A program made the translations under genes and the position numbers. Below, piece by piece: positions 8,949 through 18,247 of a stretch of DNA of 64,000 nt. The notes under the pieces are model-generated. The model was not told where the DNA came from. It saw nothing but the letters and a program-made list of their open reading frames with translations, and did no database searches. Each line of letters opens with the position of its first letter. Position 1 is the stretch's first letter. The DNA comes from Planctomycetota bacterium (GTDB taxonomy: Bacteria > Planctomycetota > GCA-002687715 > DRQF01): contig DRQF01000120.1 of assembly GCA_011369445.1 (NCBI GenBank), positions 19,277-83,276 on the forward strand, read 5' to 3'.

Positions 8949-9847
8949 ACGCCGAAACACCGCCCGGCGACGCCCCCGTGCCAGTGCTGACGGTGGTGAT
9001 CCCCGCCTACAACGAGGAAGATGCTCTCGGCCCGGAGGTCGACCACATCGCGAGCGTGCTTTCCGAGGCGGGAATCACTCACGAGATCATCGTCGTCGAC
9101 GACGGGTCCACCGATGGCACGGCGGAAGCCGCACGCACGAAGAGCTGCACACTCATTCGCCTGCCACGCAATCACGGCTACGGCGCCGCCCTCAAGAAAG
9201 GGATTGCCGCCGCACGGTCGGAGTTGGTCGCGATCACGGACGCCGACGGCACCTATCCGGCGGAAGCTCTGCCCGAGATGGTCCGCCTGGCGGGGGAATA
9301 CGACATGGTCGTGGGAGCGCGCACGGGCGGAAACGTCCACATCCCCATGGTGCGTCGTCCGGCGAAATGGTTTCTCAGGAAGTTGGCGTCCTGGCTCTCG
9401 GGCTTCAAGATCCCTGATCTGAACAGCGGACTTCGCGTCATCCGCCGGTCCCTCGTCCGCCGCTACGCCCACATCCTTCCCCAGGGTTTCTCCTTCACGA
9501 CCACCATTTCCCTCGCCCTTCTCTGCAACGGATTCAGCGTCAAGTATCTGCCCATCGACTATCGGCGTCGCATCGGGGATTCCAAGATCCGCGCGGGACA
9601 CGCCTGGGATTTCCTGCTCCTCATCCTTCGGGTGATGGTGCTCTTCAATCCATTGAAGGTCTTCCTCCCCATGGGCGCGCTGGCATTCCTCGTGGGACTC
9701 GCCAAGTTCGTCTACGACGTCACGAAGCAGGACCTCTCGGAGAGCGCCGTCATGTGTCTGCTCACGGCGATCCTCCTTTGGGCCATCGGATTGCTCGCCG
9801 ATCAGAACGCCCGGCTGGGGCTCGACCGAGAAGCATGGCCCAGGTAG
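8945..9847 (+). CDS. GT2 family glycosyltransferase, polyprenyl-phosphate (DPM1/GtrB-like)
   Basis: 300 residues. The motifs TVVIPAYNEED, IIVVDDGSTDGT, ITDADGTYP and GARTGGNVHIP are those of GT2 enzymes that move a sugar from a nucleotide donor to dolichyl or undecaprenyl phosphate. Two hydrophobic stretches near the C-terminus (VFLPMGALAFLVGL and AVMCLLTAILLWAIGLLAD) give the usual membrane anchoring. Located between another GT2-like gene and a flippase-like gene with overlapping stops and starts, it probably makes the lipid-linked sugar that the downstream PMT-like transferase consumes. That pathway reading is inference from order; the sugar cannot be read from sequence. Confidence 0.88.
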   Translation: MNAETPPGDAPVPVLTVVIPAYNEEDALGPEVDHIASVLSEAGITHEIIVVDDGSTDGTAEAARTKSCTLIRLPRNHGYGAALKKGIAAARSELVAITDADGTYPAEALPEMVRLAGEYDMVVGARTGGNVHIPMVRRPAKWFLRKLASWLSGFKIPDLNSGLRVIRRSLVRRYAHILPQGFSFTTTISLALLCNGFSVKYLPIDYRRRIGDSKIRAGHAWDFLLLILRVMVLFNPLKVFLPMGALAFLVGLAKFVYDVTKQDLSESAVMCLLTAILLWAIGLLADQNARLGLDREAWPR

Positions 9848-10800
9848 GCCCCCCAGAAGTCTCCCGCCGCCGCCTGCGGATCGCGATTCGAGTTCTCGTC
9901 AGCGCGGCTCTCCTCGTCCTCGTCTTCCAGCTCGTCGAGCCGAAGCACCTCCTCGCGGCTCTTCGGCGCTGTTCTGTCACCGCGTGGACCCTCTCCCTGC
10001 TCGCCTTCGTCCTCCTCCACATGGCATCCGCCATGAAGTGGAGGCTCTTTCTCTCCCTGGCGGGCGTGAAGCTCACGGCGGGCGACGCCCTTTCCTGTTA
10101 CGCCGCCGGTCTTTTCGCGAACCTCTGCCTGCCTTCCCTTCTGGGCGGCGACGTGGTGCGCGCGGGCCTGCTCTTCTCGAAGGGTCACAGGCCCTCCAGG
10201 CTGGTGGTGGCGGGATTGGCCGACCGCCTCTCGGACATCCTGGCCTTGGGCCTCCTCATCCTCCTTGGCGCGGGATTCTCCTGGGGAGCCCTCCCACGAG
10301 AACTCGTGGAGAGCCGATGGACCCTGGCACTCCTCCCCCTCATCGCCCTCAGTGCGCTCGTCGCGGCATTTGTTCTCTTGGGCCGTCTCCCGTACCGGCG
10401 GCTCCCGAGATCGGCGGCGAAACCGCTTTTGGGCCTCGCCAAGGGGGCACGAACGCTCGCCCGTCGACCAGGTCTCGCCGCGGCCGGACTCGCAGTCAGT
10501 CTGACCCTCCAGACGGGTTTCGTTCTCGTCAATCTCGGGCTCGGCCGGGCTCTCGGCATGAGTCTCTCCAACGGGTTGTGGTTTCTCCTCTGGCCCCTCG
10601 CAAAGGTGGCCGCCATGGCGCCCCTGAGTCTGGGCGGCCTGGGTGTGCGGGAGGCGGCCTTCGCGGCCCTCACATCCGTCTTCGGGGACTCCAGGCTCGC
10701 CGTCGCGGAATCGCTGGTCTGGGAGTCGATCCTCTTCGCGGGCGGTCTCGTCGGCGGGCTGTTTTTCCTGATACGGCCGCCGAAGGAGCGAGCGTCGTGA
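9835..10800 (+). CDS. Lysylphosphatidylglycerol synthase TM-region/UPF0104 family membrane protein
   Basis: The track ORF starts at 9754, but MAQVGPPEVS at 9835 fits better: it overlaps the upstream gene by 13 bp and leads directly into the first membrane helix (IRVLVSAALLVLVFQLV). 321 residues with about seven hydrophobic segments. Family hallmarks are the LSCYAAGLFANLCLPSLLGGDVVRAGLL region and the later MAPLSLGGLGVREAAFAAL. Members are membrane proteins with flippase-like roles in glycan or lipid pathways (AglD/MprF-TM type). Being inside the glycosyltransferase chain, it may handle the lipid-linked intermediate; this is inference. It overlaps the next gene by GTGA. Confidence 0.85.
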   Translation: MAQVGPPEVSRRRLRIAIRVLVSAALLVLVFQLVEPKHLLAALRRCSVTAWTLSLLAFVLLHMASAMKWRLFLSLAGVKLTAGDALSCYAAGLFANLCLPSLLGGDVVRAGLLFSKGHRPSRLVVAGLADRLSDILALGLLILLGAGFSWGALPRELVESRWTLALLPLIALSALVAAFVLLGRLPYRRLPRSAAKPLLGLAKGARTLARRPGLAAAGLAVSLTLQTGFVLVNLGLGRALGMSLSNGLWFLLWPLAKVAAMAPLSLGGLGVREAAFAALTSVFGDSRLAVAESLVWESILFAGGLVGGLFFLIRPPKERAS

Positions 10801-12221
10801 GCCGAGAGCGCAAAGATTTCCTCCTCCTCCTCGTCCTCGCCGCCGTCGTGCGCATCCCGGGGCTCGACACGGGTCTGTGGTTCGACGAAATCCAGATGGG
10901 TGCCGAACTCCTGGGGCGCTCCTTCCGGGACCTGCTTACCGCCTACCCCTCCGACAACAATCACCCTGGCTACACCTGGTTGGCGTGGCTGAGCACGCAC
11001 CTTTTCGGCGGCGCCCCCTGGGTCGTTCGGCTTCCGGCCTACGTGGCGGGCGTTTTCTCCCCCTTCGCTCTTTATCGCTTCATCCGTCGCGTCGACCAGC
11101 GGGAGACGGCCCTCACGGCCGCGGTGCTCCTGGCCATCTCCAGCCACGCGGTCATGTTTTCGCAGAACGCGCGGGGCTACAGTGCCCTCCTTCTCCTCAC
11201 GATCCTCGCCACCGACACGTACCACAAGCTCGTAACCGAGAACGATCGCAGGGCTGGGTTCCCCTACGCCTTGAAGGTGGGGCTCGCCACCTGGTTCCAC
11301 ACAACGGCCGTCTTCGTGGCCCTCGGCCACGCCCTCGTCGCCCTTCCAAGGTGCCTGCGCCGCAAGACGTACCACCCCCTCGCGGCGCTGGTCGGTGCGG
11401 GATTCGTCTCTCTCTTGCTGCATGCTCCGATCCTTCGCCCCATGTGGCAGTTCTTCTCCGCGGCCGAAACGGGGCGCGGAGATTGGGACTGGACACGCCC
11501 CTTCTGGGCTTTGCAGGAGTCCCTCCAAAGCTTCGGCGTGCCGCTTTGGGCCGTCGTGCCGGCCCTGGCCGCGGGGTTTTTCACCTTCGTCTTGGGGCTT
11601 CGACATCTGGCACGGCTCGACCGCCCTCTTCCCGCACTGCTCTTCCTGCCGCCCGTCCTCGGGGGGACCTTCCTCGTCCTTGCCGGCCGCAACCTCTGGC
11701 CCCGGTTCTTCTTCTTCGCGACCGGGTTCTTCTTGTGGGCCTCCGTGACAGGCATCGACGCCCTGGCTCGGATGACGGCCCGCGCCCTCGGTCGCGCCCA
11801 CCTCGCACCGGTGCTGAGGCGGGGCGCCCTCGTTCTCATGGGGGTTATCCTCGCGTGGAGGCTTCCCGCGGTCTGGACCCTCCCGAAACAGGACTACGTC
11901 GGAGCCCTGAGCGCCGTCCGCGCACGCGCGGCGGATGGAGATCTCATCGGCGCAGCAGGCCTCGCCGTCCTGCCGTACCAAGCGTATTACGACGAGAAAC
12001 TTCCCGAGATCACGGGACGCAACATCAGCGAGATCGCATCCCACCTGGCGCCAAAAAGATCGCTGTGGGTCCTCACCACTTTCCCCGTGTTCACCGAGAG
12101 CAAAGACCCCGAGCTCGCGCGGTGGCTTTCCACGCATGCTCGCCTCGTCGCGCGGCGCCGGGGACTGATCGGCGGCGGGGACATCCTCATCTACCGGGTG
12201 TCGTCGCCCCCGGGCAGATAG
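10797..12221 (+). CDS. PMT/ArnT-like (GT-C) membrane glycosyltransferase
   Basis: The start is the GTG at 10797, overlapping the preceding stop as GTGA; the track ORF from 9984 is a frame extension through the upstream gene. 474 residues, many membrane helices. GT-C/PMT_2 features are the first-loop acidic motif LWFDEIQMG, the NNHPGYTWLAW stretch, and SQNARGYSALLLL. These enzymes use polyprenyl-phosphate sugars made by DPM1-like enzymes such as the one two genes upstream, so it is the likely last step of this cluster. The last 31 bp overlap the convergent gene from the minus strand. Acceptor unknown. Confidence 0.85.
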   Translation: MSRERKDFLLLLVLAAVVRIPGLDTGLWFDEIQMGAELLGRSFRDLLTAYPSDNNHPGYTWLAWLSTHLFGGAPWVVRLPAYVAGVFSPFALYRFIRRVDQRETALTAAVLLAISSHAVMFSQNARGYSALLLLTILATDTYHKLVTENDRRAGFPYALKVGLATWFHTTAVFVALGHALVALPRCLRRKTYHPLAALVGAGFVSLLLHAPILRPMWQFFSAAETGRGDWDWTRPFWALQESLQSFGVPLWAVVPALAAGFFTFVLGLRHLARLDRPLPALLFLPPVLGGTFLVLAGRNLWPRFFFFATGFFLWASVTGIDALARMTARALGRAHLAPVLRRGALVLMGVILAWRLPAVWTLPKQDYVGALSAVRARAADGDLIGAAGLAVLPYQAYYDEKLPEITGRNISEIASHLAPKRSLWVLTTFPVFTESKDPELARWLSTHARLVARRRGLIGGGDILIYRVSSPPGR

Positions 12222-13678
12222 AGGAAAACCCCCACGGCATCGTCCAGCCAGACAAAGCGGGCGAGGGTGCGGCCGGCGGTGATGCGGCGCAGCACCGCCT
12301 TCGAGACTCCGAACCTTCGGGGATCCACCTTGCGCGTGACGAGGACCACACCGCGGCCATCGTCGGGGGGAATGTCCGCGGGCGGGACGGCTCGGACCTT
12401 TGGCGCCAGAAGTTTCCAGACCTCGATGGGGTCATAATGCCCGGGCTGCCGCATCAGTGCGGTGTAGTGGACATCGTCCCCCGCCCCCCATTCACGGGCG
12501 AGGTTGACAGCGCCCCGCAGATCCTCTCTGGGACGTCCCGCGACCTGCCCGGCAGCCATCAGTCCCAAGGCGCCAAGGAGGAGGAGCATCGTCGTGCGTC
12601 GGCGCGCCTTTGGACTGCCTTCGATCAGAACGGCGACCAGGACGGCCCAAACCCAGGCCACGGTCGCGAAGTACTGGACGGGAAGCCGTTTCCAGACCTC
12701 GACGGACGCCACGGCGGTGAGCACAAAGCCGAGGAAGCCTGTCGAGAGGATCGCCAACAGCCCCCGTTCGCCCGGAAGGCGACGACCACGCAGAAGATCA
12801 CGGCCGGCGCGAACGAGGAATAGCAGCATCACCGCCCAGCCGGCGGCCACCAGTCCGAAACCGAGGCCCCCCAGCCCTCGGAGCGACGGCGTCAAGACAC
12901 GGGGCGCCCCCTGAAGGAGCTGAGGCAGCACACTGGGCGTTGCGGGCGCGGACTCGACGGAGGCGCCGGGTGTGGCGTGCTCATTGCGAAAAAACCTGGA
13001 GGGGTCGTGGAGGAGCCAACTCTCTGACGTGAAGATCCAGGGCAGAAAGAGCAGGACGCCTGTGCCCCCCGCGAGCATGAGTCGCTGCAGCGAAAGAACG
13101 CCTCGCGGACGGCTCAGTAATCTCGCGGCGCCCAGCGCCACGACGGGGACCGCCATCAGGTAGTGCACGTAGAGACCGCAAGCCACCGCGCCGGCGAAGA
13201 CGGCCATTCGAATCCTCTCCGAGCCCCGTTTGCCGAGTCCCGCCCAAAGGGCGATGACCGCGAAAACCTGGAGCCAAGCGTAGGGTCTGAGCTCGACGCC
13301 GTAGCGGATCTGGAAGGGGGCCAAAAGCAGGGTCGCCGCGAGCGCCATGAGGGCCGCGCGGCCGAATCCCCACTGCCGAAGGAGATCCACGAGAAAGGGA
13401 ATCGCCAAGAGGCCTGTCACAAGCGGGATCCATCGCAAGGACTCGACGGAGCCGCTCCCCCACGGCATCAGCGCGATGTAGAAGAGGGGAGCGTGCACGT
13501 CATGGCGAATCAACTCGATGAGGTCTCCCACACCCGCCTGGCGCGCCAACTGCATCGTGTGGAGTTCGTCCAGCCACACGCTCTTTCCGGCCTCGACGAC
13601 ACGAGCAAGAACCCCTGCCACCACGGCCGCGACCGCGAAGCTGAATGGAACCCGATTCCTTGTCCTCGGCGCGGTCAC
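12191..13678 (-). CDS. Second PMT/ArnT-like (GT-C) membrane glycosyltransferase
   Basis: The start is placed at the GTG at 13678, which overlaps the Nif3-like gene's stop as GTGA; an ATG 20 codons further out would overlap by 64 bp. 495 residues with multiple hydrophobic helices. The GT-C signature is visible as SVWLDELHTMQLAR followed by HAPLFYIALM, then DLLRQWGFGRAALMALAATLLL and RYGVELRPYAWLQ. It is the second member of the family in adjacent genes, transcribed towards the first. The substrate is unknown. Coupling to the Nif3-like gene suggests co-expression rather than shared chemistry. Confidence 0.82.
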   Translation of the reverse strand: MTAPRTRNRVPFSFAVAAVVAGVLARVVEAGKSVWLDELHTMQLARQAGVGDLIELIRHDVHAPLFYIALMPWGSGSVESLRWIPLVTGLLAIPFLVDLLRQWGFGRAALMALAATLLLAPFQIRYGVELRPYAWLQVFAVIALWAGLGKRGSERIRMAVFAGAVACGLYVHYLMAVPVVALGAARLLSRPRGVLSLQRLMLAGGTGVLLFLPWIFTSESWLLHDPSRFFRNEHATPGASVESAPATPSVLPQLLQGAPRVLTPSLRGLGGLGFGLVAAGWAVMLLFLVRAGRDLLRGRRLPGERGLLAILSTGFLGFVLTAVASVEVWKRLPVQYFATVAWVWAVLVAVLIEGSPKARRRTTMLLLLGALGLMAAGQVAGRPREDLRGAVNLAREWGAGDDVHYTALMRQPGHYDPIEVWKLLAPKVRAVPPADIPPDDGRGVVLVTRKVDPRRFGVSKAVLRRITAGRTLARFVWLDDAVGVFLYLPGGDDTR

Positions 13679-14793
13679 CACGTCTTCAGGGGACTCTCGT
13701 CCCGTCGCGAGACCACCCACCGGACGCGCCTCTCGCAAGCCTCCTCCAGCCGAGATCGAAAGTGCCGCAGATAGCCTCGCTCCGTATGGGTGTGCTCACT
13801 GAGAACCACGTGGATTCCCCGCTCGGTGGCGGCAAGAACATCATGATGACGCATCTCTCCGGTCAACCACAGATCGGCGGAAACACCTGTGAGCATCGAG
13901 CCCCCGGCGCCCGCGCACAACGCCACGGTCGAGATCTTCCGAGCCCCCAGCGGGGACTCCGCAACGCGAAGATGGGAGAGTCCCAGGTGCTCCTTCACGC
14001 GTCGCACCACGGTGGAAAGGGTCACGGGTCGGGCGAGTCGAACGAGGCGGCCTGCGCCCACGTCCTCTCTCGGGCGAGCGCTGAGCTCGTAGATATCGAA
14101 GGCCGGTTCTTCGTAGGGATGCACCCTTCGGATGACGCGCACGGCCTCGTTCACCGCCCTTCTCGGCATCACCATCTCTAAGCGCACCTCGTCCACCTCC
14201 TCGAGGCGCTCCGGTTGCCCCACGGCGGGACGGCATTCCGGAGCTCCGCGAAACGAACCCGTCCCTTCGACGCCGAAGGAGCAAAGATCGTAGAGCCCGA
14301 TCCGTCCCAAGCCCACGTCTCCCAGAGCCTCCCTCAGGGCGGGAACAACCCTTCTCGGGGTGAAGACGACGAGTTTCATCTCTTGCCCCTGTGGATGCTC
14401 CGATAGTGGAATCAGGGGTTCCGACTTCGCCTTGGGAAACGCCTCCACGAGCCAATCGTTGATCCCTCCCGGCGCCGCATCGAGGGCCGTATGAGGGGAG
14501 TAGACCGAGATCCCCTTTTCGACCAAGGTCAGGGCGACCCCCTCTTTCGGGACGTCGCGACGCAGAGCCGCCAGCGGCTCGAAGATGAAGGGGTGATACG
14601 AGACGACGGCTTCCGCGCCGGCCTCCACGACCTCATCAGCGACGGCACGGGTGAGGTCGATGGTGAGATAGGCCTGACGAATCCGACGCTTCCGTCCCTC
14701 GATTTGAACCCCCACCTTGTCCCAGCTCTCAGCAAAGCGGAGAGGAGCCAGCGATTCCAGGACGGCGATCCATTCTTTCCACGACATGCTCAT
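13675..14793 (-). CDS. Nif3-like dinuclear metal-centre protein
   Basis: The start is taken at the ATG coding MSMSWKEWIAVLE (14793); the track's longer N-terminus runs into the divergent promoter region. 372 residues. NIF3/DUF34 features: APLRFAESWDKVGVQIEG near the start, VVSYHPFIFEPLAAL with a metal-binding His, and near the end VALCAGAGGSM, DLWLTGEMRHHDVL and LSEHTHTERGYL with the second set of ligands. The middle holds an inserted domain of about 130 residues (MKLVVFTPRRVVPALREALGDVG), as in the longer YqfO-type members. The biochemical role of the family is still unsettled. It is divergent from the methyltransferase gene. Confidence 0.88.
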   Translation of the reverse strand: MSMSWKEWIAVLESLAPLRFAESWDKVGVQIEGRKRRIRQAYLTIDLTRAVADEVVEAGAEAVVSYHPFIFEPLAALRRDVPKEGVALTLVEKGISVYSPHTALDAAPGGINDWLVEAFPKAKSEPLIPLSEHPQGQEMKLVVFTPRRVVPALREALGDVGLGRIGLYDLCSFGVEGTGSFRGAPECRPAVGQPERLEEVDEVRLEMVMPRRAVNEAVRVIRRVHPYEEPAFDIYELSARPREDVGAGRLVRLARPVTLSTVVRRVKEHLGLSHLRVAESPLGARKISTVALCAGAGGSMLTGVSADLWLTGEMRHHDVLAATERGIHVVLSEHTHTERGYLRHFRSRLEEACERRVRWVVSRRDESPLKTW

Positions 14794-14875
14794 GGCTGCA
14801 CCTTGGCCACGAAGCGACAGCGGGTCAAGACCGCGGCATGGGCCAGGCGTCGAAACGTCGCTAAGCTCCCCCACC

Positions 14876-15526
14876 ATGAAGCGGAAGATCATCCAGGGAC
14901 TCGAATGCCGCTGGGAGGTGGCCGCCGGTTGGGAGGAGCCGCTGGGCGTCTGGGTGCCCGTGGATCAGGATTCCCTCCTGGCCGAGTTGGAGGGCGATAC
15001 CTTCGAGCGCACCGACGAAAAGATGCCGTACTTCGCCACCCTTTGGCCCACCGCCCATCGCTTGGCACGAAAGGTCGCGAAAGGGCCTTCACTGGAGGGC
15101 CTTCGCGTGCTGGATCTCGGCTGCGGGGTGGGACTCGTGGGGTTGGCGGCCGCCCGACAAGGGGCGCACGTGACGTTCCTCGACTGGGAGAGCCGCGCCC
15201 TCGCCCTCGTGGACGACGCCGCACGGGAAAACGGCCTCCACGTGGAGAGAATGGTGGCTGCGGATTGGCGCGATCCCCCCGACCTCCCCCTCTTCGATGT
15301 GATCCTCGCCGCCGACGTCCTCTACGAGACCCGCAACCTGAAACCCGTGGGCGAGTTCATTCGAACCCACCTGGCCCCCGGAGGCACGGCCTGGGTTGCC
15401 GACCCGGGACGCCCGCAGGCCAGAGGTTTTCCGGTGGCGGCGAGAGAATCAGGGCTCGAGGTGGAGGTGACGGAGGAGGACGGGCGACCGACGTTCCGTA
15501 TCACTCCGGCCGAGCCCGCCCCCTGA
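14876..15526 (+). CDS. Class I SAM-dependent methyltransferase (METTL/nicotinamide N-methyltransferase-like)
   Basis: The ATG at 14876 is preferred over the 14717 track start, which would run through the divergent gene's start. 216 residues. Motif I is VLDLGCGVGLVGLAAA, motif II ends VTFLDWESRAL, and LFDVILAADVLYETRNL is motif IV. The pattern PYFATLWPTAHRLA upstream of motif I is typical of the METTL-type protein lysine methyltransferase family, so a protein substrate is likely but not proven. No signal peptide; cytoplasmic. Ends three bases before the convergent aceE stop. Confidence 0.85.
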   Translation: MKRKIIQGLECRWEVAAGWEEPLGVWVPVDQDSLLAELEGDTFERTDEKMPYFATLWPTAHRLARKVAKGPSLEGLRVLDLGCGVGLVGLAAARQGAHVTFLDWESRALALVDDAARENGLHVERMVAADWRDPPDLPLFDVILAADVLYETRNLKPVGEFIRTHLAPGGTAWVADPGRPQARGFPVAARESGLEVEVTEEDGRPTFRITPAEPAP

Positions 15527-15529
15527 CCC

Positions 15530-18202
15530 TCAGATCATGAGAGGATCGATCTTGTCCGGGTCGATGTCGGATTCCGCGATCGCGCGACGCACCTCATCGG
15601 GTTCGCCCTCTCCGCAGCGAACGAAAGCTTCGAGGGACGCCACGACGATGCTCTCGGTATCCACCTCGAAGTGCCGGCGAAGTGCTTCCCGCGTATCGCT
15701 CATCCCGTAGCCGTCTGTTCCCAACGGAATGAACACACCGTCCACCCAGCGGACGATCTGTTCCGGCACCATCTTCATGTAGTCGCTGGCCGCGACGATG
15801 GGTCCGTCGATCTCAGCCAGGCACCTCTCGAGATAACTGACGCGCCTCTCCTCTGCGGGATGAAGACGGTTCCATCGCTCACATTCGAGGGCCTCCTTGC
15901 GCAACTGCTGATAGCTCGTGGCGCTCCAGACGTCGACACGCGCGTCGTGTTTTTTCTCGAGAATGTCGGCAGCCTCGAGGGCGTGATTGAGAATCGTGTC
16001 GCTCCCGAACAGATGCAGACGACGTCCCTCGTTCTTCGTCGAAGCGCGATAGCGGTAGAGCCCTTTCAAGATGCCCTCCTCGATGCCGTCTCCTTCCGGC
16101 ATCGCGGGCATCTCGTAGTTCTCGTTCTGCACCGTGATGTAGTAGAAGATGTCCTCGTTATTCTCGTACATCCTCCGCATTCCATCCTTCACGATGACCG
16201 CAATCTCGTACGCGAATGCCGGATCGTAAGCCATGACGTTCGGCACGGTGGTAGCGAGCAGGTGGCTGTGACCGTCCTCGTGCTGAAGTCCCTCGCCATT
16301 CAGAGTCGTTCGACCGGCCGTGGCCCCCACGAGGAACCCCCGGCCTCGAATGTCGCCCAACGCCCAGATGAGGTCGCCGATCCTCTGGAACCCGAACATG
16401 GAGTAGAAGATGAAAAACGGGATCGTGGGTTGGCCGTGCGTGGCATAGGAGGTCGCGGCGGCCGTGAACGAGCTCATGGCGCCCGCCTCGGTGATGCCCT
16501 CCTCGAGGATCTGGCCGTCCGGCATCTCCCGGTAGTACAGCAGCATGTTGCGGTCGATGGGCTCGTACCTCTGCCCCCCCGCCGCATAGATTCCTATCAT
16601 GCGGAAGAGGGGATCCATGCCGAAGGTCCTGGCCTCGTCGGGGACGATGGGAACGAGACGGCGCCCGACCTTCTTGTCCTTCAACAGCTTGGTCAACAAG
16701 CGGACGAAGGCCATGGTCGTCGAAACCCCGCGCCCCGGACGCCCGCCTGCACGAAACTCCTCGTAGACGTCCTCATCGGGAAGGTCGATGGGAACGGCCC
16801 ATTGAGAGCGCCGCTCCGGTACGAATCCGCCAAGTGCGATGCGGCGATCCCTGAGATACCGGACCTCAGGGCTGTTCTCGCCCGGGTGGAAAAACGGCGC
16901 GTCGATGAGTTCAGAATCTTCGATCGGCAGCCGCAGGCGATCTCGGAAGATCTTGAGCTGCTCCACCGTGAGTTTCTTCATCTGGTGGGTGACGTTGCTG
17001 GCCTCGAACCCTTCCCCCAAGGTCCAACCCTTGACGGTATGGGCCAAGATGCAGGTGGGAGCGTCCTCGGACGTCGTCGCCATCTTGTAGGCCGCATTGA
17101 TCTTCGCAGCGTCATGTCCGCCGCGGCGCAGGCGAAGGATCCTCTCGTCACTGATTCCTTCGATGCATTTCAGCATCCGTGGGTCCTGTGCGAAGAAGCG
17201 CTCACGGGTGTAGCTTCCCGATTCCGTGCCGTACTTCTGCCACTCCCCATCGACGACACGATTGAGAGCGTCCACGAGGATGCCTTCTTTGTCCTTCGCA
17301 AAGATCGGGTCCCAGTCGCGCCCCCAGATCACCTTGATCACCTGCCATCCGGCGCCGCGGAAGACCCGCTCCAGCTCCTGGATGATCTTGCCGTTGCCGC
17401 GCACCGGGCCGTCGAGGCGCTGGAGGTTGCAATTGATGACGAAGGTCAGGTTATTCAGTTTCTCCCTGGCCGCGATGGAAAGCGAGCCCAGGGATTCCGG
17501 CTCGTCCGATTCCCCGTCTCCCATGAAACACCACACCCTCTGGTTCGAGGTGTCCTTGATGCCCCGGGCCAGAAGGTAGCGATTGAAACGCGCCTGGTAG
17601 ATGGCCGTGAGGGGACCGATGCCCATGGAGACAGTGGGAAACTCCCAGAAATCCGGCATGAGCCTCGGGTGCGGGTAGGACGAGAGCCCCCGACCACGCT
17701 CGACCTCCCTGCGGAAATGTTCGAGTTGGTCCGCGGACAGTCGCCCCTCGAGAAAAGCCCGCGCGTAGATTCCCGGTGCGCCGTGTCCCTGGATGAAGAT
17801 CTGATCTCCGCCGCCGGGAGCGTCCTTGCCTCGGAAGTAGTGGTGGAAGCCTACATCGTAGAGAGTCGCTGACGAGGCGTAGGTGGACATGTGTCCACCG
17901 ATTCCCGGAAACAATTTGTTCGCCCGGGCCACCATGACGGCGGCATTCCAGCGGTTGATCCGCCGGATGCGGCGTTCGAGTTCCTCATCGCCCGGATACG
18001 GCGGGTCGTCCTCAGGAGGAATCGTGTTCACATAGTCCGTATTGAGAATGTTGGGCGGCACGGCCCCGCGGTTTCGCGCCTCCTCGATGAGCTTGGACAA
18101 AAGGAACCTCCCCCGGGGGGTTCCGTCGTGCTCCAGAACGGCCTCGAAGGCCTCCAACCATTCCTGGGTCTCGGCCGGGTCAATATCGTGATGATCCTGC
18201 AT
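15530..18202 (-). CDS. aceE: Pyruvate dehydrogenase E1 component, homodimeric type
   Basis: Decarboxylates pyruvate with thiamine diphosphate and passes the acetyl group to lipoyl E2 in the pyruvate dehydrogenase complex. The start at 18202 (MQDHHDID) has a strong GGAGG site; two ATGs at 18223 and 18220 are possible alternatives. About 890 residues, the usual length for the single-chain (E. coli AceE) class. Recognisable regions are NILNTDYVNTIPPEDDPPYPG, RWNAAVMVARANK, the ThDP motif GDGESDEPES...NCNLQRLDGPV, and DGEGLQHEDGHSHLLATTVPN. No E2 or E3 gene is nearby, which is uncommon, so these are probably elsewhere. It follows the alpha/beta hydrolase by about 45 bp. Confidence 0.97.
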   Translation of the reverse strand: MQDHHDIDPAETQEWLEAFEAVLEHDGTPRGRFLLSKLIEEARNRGAVPPNILNTDYVNTIPPEDDPPYPGDEELERRIRRINRWNAAVMVARANKLFPGIGGHMSTYASSATLYDVGFHHYFRGKDAPGGGDQIFIQGHGAPGIYARAFLEGRLSADQLEHFRREVERGRGLSSYPHPRLMPDFWEFPTVSMGIGPLTAIYQARFNRYLLARGIKDTSNQRVWCFMGDGESDEPESLGSLSIAAREKLNNLTFVINCNLQRLDGPVRGNGKIIQELERVFRGAGWQVIKVIWGRDWDPIFAKDKEGILVDALNRVVDGEWQKYGTESGSYTRERFFAQDPRMLKCIEGISDERILRLRRGGHDAAKINAAYKMATTSEDAPTCILAHTVKGWTLGEGFEASNVTHQMKKLTVEQLKIFRDRLRLPIEDSELIDAPFFHPGENSPEVRYLRDRRIALGGFVPERRSQWAVPIDLPDEDVYEEFRAGGRPGRGVSTTMAFVRLLTKLLKDKKVGRRLVPIVPDEARTFGMDPLFRMIGIYAAGGQRYEPIDRNMLLYYREMPDGQILEEGITEAGAMSSFTAAATSYATHGQPTIPFFIFYSMFGFQRIGDLIWALGDIRGRGFLVGATAGRTTLNGEGLQHEDGHSHLLATTVPNVMAYDPAFAYEIAVIVKDGMRRMYENNEDIFYYITVQNENYEMPAMPEGDGIEEGILKGLYRYRASTKNEGRRLHLFGSDTILNHALEAADILEKKHDARVDVWSATSYQQLRKEALECERWNRLHPAEERRVSYLERCLAEIDGPIVAASDYMKMVPEQIVRWVDGVFIPLGTDGYGMSDTREALRRHFEVDTESIVVASLEAFVRCGEGEPDEVRRAIAESDIDPDKIDPLMI

Positions 18203-18247
18203 CTCCACCTCCGCGCGCATCATATCCGGCGGGGCTTCCCCCGCAAC

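Noticed and set aside
10185-12137. 650-residue minus-strand ORF over the UPF0104 and GT-C genes
   Set aside because: Shadow of two coding membrane proteins; strongly charged, non-domain sequence.
15671-17872. 733-residue plus-strand ORF antisense to aceE
   Set aside because: Lies entirely inside aceE, which has the full ThDP motif set; no domain or ribosome binding site supports the antisense frame.
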